Shown piece after piece: positions 63,417-64,000 of a DNA stretch of 64,000 nt. Numbering within the stretch: position 1 is the first letter of the stretch; every line of letters begins with the position of its first letter. Where the stretch lies: positions 105,451 to 169,450 of the forward strand of contig NZ_JBFNQN010000015.1 of assembly GCF_040796495.1 (NCBI RefSeq), written 5' to 3'. This DNA comes from Kineococcus endophyticus (GTDB lineage: Bacteria > Actinomycetota > Actinomycetes > Actinomycetales > Kineococcaceae). The notes below the pieces were generated by a model. That model made no database searches and had not been told where the DNA came from. It saw only the letters and a program-made list of their open reading frames with translations. The position numbers and the translations under genes are program-made.

Positions 63417-64000
63417 GCAGCCCCGCGTTCCGGCGGGTCCTCGACCACGACGGCGCGGCCGTCGTCGGCGGCGACCTGCCCGTAGGGGCGCGGACGTCGG
63501 TGGAGGCCCTGGTCGAGGAGACCCTCGCCTCGCGCAGCATCGTGCGCGAGGCCACCCGCGTCCTCGTCGCGCTCGGGTTGCTCACGGCCGGTCCCCGGAT
63601 CGGGCTCGTCGTGCAACCGGCCGGGAACTGGAACCTGCTCGACCCGCACGTGGTGCGGTGGCGGTTGGCCGGACCCGACCGGGCGGCCCAGCTGCGGGAA
63701 CTGCGCGAACTGCGCGAGGCCCTCGAACCGGCTGCGGCGCAGTCGGCGGCGCGCCGCGCCGACGCACCGACGCGTGCTCGCCTGCGGGAACTCGCCGCCG
63801 CCTTCGCCGCCCGCCCCGGCGAGTTCGCGCACCTGGACGCCGAACTCCACGACACGGTGTCGAGGGCGTGCGGGAACCCCATGGTCGTCTCGCTCGGCGC
63901 GGTGGTCGCGCTCGCCGTCCACGACCGTGCGGGCGTCCCTCCGCGGGCCCACGACGTGCGGTTGCACGCCGACCTGGCCCGCGCCGTCGCCGACGGCGAC
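63413..64000 (+). CDS. FadR-type GntR regulator, 3'-truncated
   Basis: The first 196 residues of a GntR-family FadR-subgroup regulator that runs off the window end. The recognition helix region is SRSIVREATRVLVALGLL (about 42-59); NWNLLDPHVVRWRL follows, then the FCD domain with RELREALEPAAAQSAA and the metal-type HLDAELHDTVSRACGNP segment. GTG overlaps the SDR stop by 4 nt. It probably controls the two flanking SDR genes. Such regulators respond to hexuronates, gluconate or short hydroxy acids. Confidence 0.85.
   Translation, partial: MSSPAFRRVLDHDGAAVVGGDLPVGARTSVEALVEETLASRSIVREATRVLVALGLLTAGPRIGLVVQPAGNWNLLDPHVVRWRLAGPDRAAQLRELRELREALEPAAAQSAARRADAPTRARLRELAAAFAARPGEFAHLDAELHDTVSRACGNPMVVSLGAVVALAVHDRAGVPPRAHDVRLHADLARAVADGD

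Overview
The window is high-GC, gene-dense DNA with many GTG starts and 4-nt GTGA/ATGA stop-start overlaps. It carries a class Ib nrdHIEF operon, a single-chain pyruvate carboxylase, a mycothiol-type arsenate reductase and many LacI, TetR, ROK, IclR and GntR regulators. This points to an aerobic actinobacterium, perhaps of the Kineococcus/Kineosporiaceae group; the genus is an impression from protein style, not a computed assignment. All coordinates and motif positions were read by eye.

Layout. 1-14.9 kb is ordinary chromosome: an aminotransferase cut by the window edge, a copper amine oxidase unit with a TetR gene, a heparinase-like enzyme, a catalase, and several small regulator-enzyme pairs (TetR/SDR, AraC/hydrolase/PhyH, TetR/DUF1348, ArsR/glyoxalase-like). 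15.04-25.87 kb is an integrated element bounded by a 44-bp perfect direct repeat. The right copy forms the 3' part of an intact tRNA-Lys(UUU) gene; the left copy is the displaced tRNA fragment. Its backbone is a rolling-circle-type Rep, an excisionase-like HTH protein, a second HTH protein and a tyrosine integrase. Its cargo is a divergent arsenic cluster (arsR-arsN-arsC and acr3-arsO-MFS, the MFS frameshifted), a DUF6414-like protein and a HEPN-like RN(x3)H protein.

25.9-43.4 kb is sugar catabolism: a LacI regulator with two operators facing a Gfo/Idh/MocA dehydrogenase and a hydroxypyruvate-isomerase-like protein, then a ROK repressor facing a complete Opp-type ABC importer, a GH2 beta-mannosidase and a LacI-like effector domain that lacks its DNA-binding domain. 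After a TRIC-type membrane protein, a GAF-ANTAR regulator and a FAD oxidoreductase comes a siderophore-binding lipoprotein with an iron-box-like promoter. 43.4-45.9 kb is a probable D-apionate lactonase with an SDR. 45.9-49.8 kb is nrdHIEF with two candidate NrdR boxes 32 bp apart. 50.4-53.8 kb is pyruvate carboxylase. 53.9-57.9 kb is a five-gene run including rhamnose mutarotase, an MFS sugar transporter and LacI. 58-64 kb holds a DHH phosphoesterase, IclR, an MFS exporter, two SDRs and a FadR-type GntR gene cut by the window end.

The most unusual parts are the tRNA-Lys element (regular integrase-type repeats, a rolling-circle Rep without transfer genes, a possible HEPN toxin next to metal resistance), the HTH-less LacI protein, and a 22-bp inverted repeat between convergent genes near 59.9 kb.
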